A DNA stretch of 34,879 nucleotides from Chalciporus piperatus (lineage: Eukaryota; Basidiomycota; Agaricomycetes; Boletales; Boletaceae), in contig JBBPTG010000251.1 in NCBI GenBank assembly GCA_038093975.1, forward strand, positions 1 through 34,879, in the 5' to 3' direction. Shown in pieces: positions 31,325 through 34,879 of the stretch (position 1 is its first letter; the number at the start of each line of letters is the position of its first letter). The notes under the pieces are model-generated. The model worked only from the letters and a program-made list of their open reading frames with translations, made no database searches and was not told the origin of the DNA. Position numbers and translations under genes: made by a program.

Positions 31325-31633
31325 TTAATGCTCGGTTCGTGATCTAGCCGCTGCTTGACTAATCGTTTCTTCTTCACTACCGACAGGGCACATATTTCGC
31401 TCGATCGATTCCTCATCCGAGAGTATCATCAAACGACCTTCGGAAGGTCCTTGGTGTTTTGGGTAAACAAGATGTATTCTTTCGGAAGTGAAGGTCACAA
31501 GGAGGGAGGTGCCATAAGAGAATGGCTCTTCATGTGATTCCAATTGCTGTTCCGCTCCATATCGTTCTACGCTGCCATGTAAATAATACTCTGGATCGTA
31601 CACAAGCAAGGTGGCAGCCCCCGCAGGCGGCAC
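31325..31633 (-). CDS. Unknown protein fragment, about 102 codons
   Basis: Minus-strand frame starting around 31633 (GTG, no ATG at the edge, so probably the continuation of an exon) and ending TAA at 31327-31325. The sequence has a normal-looking mix of residues (ATLLVYDPEYYLHG, then LVTFTSERIHLVYPKHQGP, then LMILSDEESIERN). It has no domain I recognise and no similarity to the WD40/TPR/HET family. An 18-bp sequence identical to copy G's promoter motif lies just upstream (31641-31658, same strand). Confidence 0.35.
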   Translation of the reverse strand: MPPAGAATLLVYDPEYYLHGSVERYGAEQQLESHEEPFSYGTSLLVTFTSERIHLVYPKHQGPSEGRLMILSDEESIERNMCPVGSEEETISQAAARSRTEH

Positions 31634-31644
31634 TCCCCAGTATG

Positions 31645-31655
31645 AATCAGTTCAC
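31645..31655 (-). promoter_or_regulatory. GTGAACTGATT motif without a recognised family gene
   Basis: The minus strand reads CGTGTGAACTGATTCATA at 31658-31641, identical over 18 bases to the copy G site. It may mark the remains of another family promoter whose gene was lost. Confidence 0.4.
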
Positions 31656-31935
31656 ACGGGCAGCCATACACGTGCCATTGGCATCAGATGCGACCTGTGA
31701 ATTTTCGCTGCATGGACGTAGCGAATAAGCCCGCGCGTGGCAATGCTGAAGGCGTCATTCCGGCCGGTCTGGTGGACGAACGTTGCGTTCATGGGTATAT
31801 CTATCGTGATCGCAATCTGGCACAGAAGCCTCCTAATCTAGTCCTAATCTACGGTTGGGAGGGGTATTCGAGGTCTCACTGCCCCGACGATTTCCAAATT
31901 CACAGGCCTCAGAGTCCACGACTGGTTCTGGTGCG

Positions 31936-32156
31936 AGACTGGCCGACTTGGACACCATCCTCAACATTCCATCGCCGGATCTCGGACCCATACTCTCCAC
32001 AGACGACGTTCCGACCACTGGGAGTGTATGTGACTGTCCATATGTGCTGCCCACTGGGATTGTTGATCACTTTCACACCAAGGAGTTGGAGGATCGTCAA
32101 CACATGATAGCTTCTCGCATTATAACGACTCGTACTACCCTTTCTCAGCACCGACA
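31936..32156 (-). pseudogene. WD40/TPR/HET family copy K (5' stub)
   Basis: ATG at 32156-32154, open on the minus strand through VLTILQLLGVKVINNPSG, YTPSGRNVVCGEYGSEIRRW and VEDGVQVGQS. This is the first WD40 blade of the family, closest to copies A and C. Similarity stops near 31936 and unrelated sequence follows. The GTACGT donor of copies A and C is changed here, leaving the start region continuously open. It is a truncated gene start with its promoter attached. Confidence 0.8.
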
Positions 32157-32590
32157 TCCTCACCAACGAGGAATCACAGAAAGCCAACCGATGTGGGGGT
32201 ATTGGGAGAGATTGCGGTCGTTCGCTCGAGGTGCGCGGGATATGCATGTTTTCTGCTGTCGGTACCAATCGGTTCGCACCTCGTGTTCTTTGAGAACTTG
32301 GTCTCGCCCATCAAGCACTGGCAAGCAGCAAGCTCGTATCACTTCGCCGTCATCATCAATCGTCGAACCATTTCAGGGTTCTTTCACAGCGCAGATGCCA
32401 TCTGTTATTGAATCCGATCAACGTGAATGTGAGGAAGGAGTCGTCATATATACTCACTGGATGATGTATGGGCAACACGCCCAGAACGGAGCGACTCGTC
32501 GGAGGTATGATGACAAAGATCAGAGAGTTGGACGAGGAGAAGCAACTGAAGCAATTCGAAAACAAGGAAGTGAGACTTGGCTTGCAGACA
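32157..32590 (-). promoter_or_regulatory. Conserved 5' region of family copy K
   Basis: Aligns with 6000-6420 upstream of copy A almost throughout, for example GATGCCATCTGTTATTGAAT (32394-32413) and GATCAGAGAGTTGGACGAG. The motif is degenerate here: AATCGGTTCGCAC at 32268-32280, about 113 bp upstream of the ATG. Confidence 0.65.
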
Positions 32591-33081
32591 AATCTTCCGA
32601 CTGATGGTCGCACAAACCGCAAAGTCCAAATGAAGAGGCGCAAGATCATCTCTATGACAGGCTAGGAGAAGGCAATCATGTCTTCCTGTATTAATCGAGG
32701 TACAGGGCACGCGGTAGAGCCCATGACCACAATAGATCTCGATCGTCCTCAATCCGAGGGAACTGCCAAGGTAAACCTCGTCGAAGGCGTGTCTAGTTCA
32801 CCACAAAGTGATTAACGGAATTCCCTTAACCCACTTCCCAAGCCGCAGATTCCTGTTCAGATACACCCTACACTGATTTCATCATGCCAGATCAGTGCTG
32901 ACCGAGATATCATAAGATACCCAAGCCGCGTGCGTGGCCGCTCACGTGAACTGATTCATATCGATCGATGTACTGAGTCAGTTACCTGCGAGCGGAACAA
33001 GGGCACATTGTACATTCCTTTCTGAAATTTTAACACCAGGGCTGCTTGAAATCGGATCCTGTACAAGCTCGTTCACTGACG
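32591..33081. other. Head-to-head spacer between copies K and J
   Basis: No gene recognised. It contains copy J's promoter motif at 32946-32956. Confidence 0.45.
32946..32956 (+). promoter_or_regulatory. GTGAACTGATT motif upstream of copy J
   Basis: The plus strand reads CGTGAACTGATTCATA, 126 bp upstream of the ATG at 33082. Confidence 0.5.
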
Positions 33082-34849
33082 ATGGGTGCGTATACCGGGT
33101 TTTGGAGACGGTAGAGCTTTCATGCTGACACCTTCTCAAGGTCAAGGCGCAAAAGCAACCGAAATCACACTTCAAAATACAATATTTGCAGTCGCATTCA
33201 CATCTGATGGGAATAACATCGTAACCGGAGGCGAAGAACAAACGCTGAAGCGTTGGAAAATCGATGATGGACTCCAAGTTGGACCGACAATGAATCATTA
33301 TGGGAGTGTCTCTACGGTGGTCGCATCCAGAGATGGGCGGTGGATTGTCAGTGGAGATGGTGGAAACAGGGTGGTGGTCTGGAATGCGACCACTCACGAA
33401 AAGGTGGTCGAGATTGCAGAACCTGGACCGTACTCCGACTACGTGATGGTGATGGCGGTCGACATTTCTCGCGATTCGACAAAATTTGCTTCCGGGTCGA
33501 ATGACAACACTCTCCGGATCTTCAGCATGCCTTCCGGACGACGACTCATTCTTCCTGTTCAGCACGATTCTAATGTCGTTGCTGTCGCGTTCTCGCCAGA
33601 TGGGGGCCGTATCGCCACCGCATCGTTTAACCGTGCCGTCAATCTCGTATCAAATGGGAGATTCATAGCATGTTCGGCGGGCGCTTCAGTCTCATGTTGG
33701 GACAATGTTACTCACAAACAGATCGACGGCGGTATCGACCACAGCGCAAAGATCCAGTGCATGTCCCTCTCACCAGATGAGAGATACCTCGCTTGCGGAT
33801 ATAGCAGCAAAGTCACAGTCCACGATCTCAGCAAAATCATTCCCCAGGTATACTTCAATGACCGTGTAGGTGCATATTCAGTTGGGTCCCCTTGGCAGTG
33901 GCAAGGGTCCCTAGTGGCTGGTGTCCTAGTCGTAGGTGGTCGTCGGGTGTAGTCGCTAGTCTTCATCCAAGCCCTTCCCCCTCCTCTGGGGCAGCTAGCC
34001 TCTGCCCAGCCCTCTCCAATATCCGTTTGCGTTACTGAATTCTCTAACGAATCCACGCCCCTTGTCCAATATCCTTCACTCCTGGAAGTGAGCAATACCA
34101 CTCTCAGACCTTGAATATAATCTTATCCAGCCAATGCTCACCTGATGCTATCGGAAGAGATCACGCGGGTTTCACATCCTAGTCACTACACACTTGCAAA
34201 CCGTGCTCTTGTTCGGACGTGCCTTCAACAATGGGATGTAGCTATTGACGATGCCAAAAAGGTAGACTGCGATTCTTCGGTGTGACGTGTTCATGTTCAC
34301 CCAAGCACTCGTCACTGAGTCCCTTTAAGCTGTCGCCTATAGGCCACATCTCAATGGCTTACGCACTTGTATCCAAACTTGAAGGCGAACAGGAACTTGC
34401 ACTGCAGGCGTTCGATTTCGTGTTTTGCGACTGTGATCCCCACGATAACAGGTTTCTATTGCTCGTTAAGGTGTGCCCGAAGTGCTAGGAATTCCATGCC
34501 ACTGAGGTCTTTTCCAACAGGCTGTACTCCTATTCGTCTCCGGGAAGAATGAAGACGCGATTTCCCGCGTGGTTGGCTTGATCGCCACTGCGGATGACGA
34601 CACACGACCATACTACGTCCAGGCATGTATATTATATGATAACCACTTGCGGAGGCTGATGTTGGTATCTCTTGCAGGTCCTTGGCAGCATGTACGTGAA
34701 GCAAGGGGATCACGCACGTGCGACACAGCTGTTCCAAGGTGTTCCGCGCCAGGAGTGCTCCAAGAAATATCCTCACTTGACGAACATATCGCTTGTAAGC
34801 CTTGTTCATACTAATTTTGAATGGATAATAAGTATTTCCGATAGATATT
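33082..34849 (+). repeat. Inverted repeat, right arm (copy J)
   Basis: Reverse complement of 27560-29196, apart from the 143-bp insert and small indels. The shared sequence ends at 34849, where copy I has its deletion; J continues with normal family sequence. Confidence 0.88.
33881..34023 (+). other. Insert in copy J intron, absent from copy I
   Basis: Copy I runs GCATATTC straight into GTTTGCG; copy J has about 143 bp between these points. No inverted ends, poly(A) or clear target duplication is seen, and the origin is unknown. Confidence 0.55.
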
Positions 34850-34879
34850 CAAGTGGAGTTTCGATGAACTCGAGTTGTT

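Larger units (their letters stand above)
33082..34879 (+). pseudogene. WD40-TPR family copy J (decayed, runs off window)
   Basis: ATG at 33082 with an immediate GTGCGT donor; the acceptor before GTCAAGG (about 33139) gives M-GQGAKATEITLQN and then WD40 blades (FAVAFTSDGNNIVTGG, WIVSGDGGNRVVVWNA). About one blade is missing at NRAV-NLVSNGRF, as in copy I. An unrelated insert of about 143 bp lies in the next intron (33881-34023), and the intron's acceptor region looks deleted. The first TPR exon has two stops: TGA at 34112-34114 and TAA at 34118-34120. Copy I lacks these, while copy I's own TAA is intact Gln here. The intron donor at 34623-34624 is GC. The frame at the window edge (WSFDELEL) is the exon that copy I has lost. 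Confidence 0.83.

Noticed and set aside
33871..34030. Target duplication ATATTC/AATATC around the copy J insert
   Set aside because: The two sequences are not identical and the insert has no element-like ends.

Overview
The window looks like nuclear DNA of a filamentous basidiomycete, most likely an Agaricomycete. Genes are split by many short introns (about 45-110 nt) with GT(A/G)NGY-type donors. The dominant family joins WD40 repeats, TPR-like repeats and a HET (heterokaryon incompatibility) domain, an arrangement known to me from mushroom-forming fungi. Solo LTRs, a Ty3/gypsy relic and a small hAT-like element are also present. I cannot name the species.

Layout. 1-3949 is a transposon graveyard: a Ty3/gypsy pol relic, a solo LTR nested in it, a second LTR-like block, and the 3' end of a tyrosine recombinase gene. 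4806-6716 (minus) holds broken copies of the WD40/TPR/HET family. 8320-10347 (minus) is a frameshifted aldehyde dehydrogenase pseudogene. 10671-11100 (minus) is another family fragment. 11453-15743 (minus) is the one member I can read as complete, WD40-TPR-TPR-HET-C-terminal domain, about 1,230 residues in 11 exons. 17109-18350 (minus) is an intact mitochondrial carrier of the Yhm2 citrate/oxoglutarate type. 19847-20133 is a 41-copy heptanucleotide array. 20897-23604 (plus) is a second intact member (796 residues) without the HET core. 23890-25680 (plus) is a third, lacking both WD40 and HET (about 495 residues). 26726-29196 (minus) and 33082-34879 (plus) are two decayed copies that form a large inverted repeat. 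Between its arms lie a 978-bp hAT-like element with 8-bp target duplications, a second solo LTR and a truncated 5' copy of a family gene.

How it fits together. At least ten complete or partial copies of one gene family surround an ordinary housekeeping carrier gene. Intact copies form a nested series: WD40-TPR-HET-CTD, then WD40-TPR-CTD, then TPR-CTD. The HET core is the part presumed to trigger incompatibility-type cell death. It is missing at the same internal junction in three paralogues, while an acidic Asp/Ser linker and a distinctive C-terminal domain are kept. Several members share an 11-bp sense-strand motif (GTGAACTGATT) about 110-130 bp upstream of the inferred start codon. Three members use a GC-AG intron at the same position. 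My reading is a birth-and-death cluster of self/non-self recognition-type genes, with possible HET-less regulators or decoys. The domain content and junctions are read from the sequence; the role is inference.
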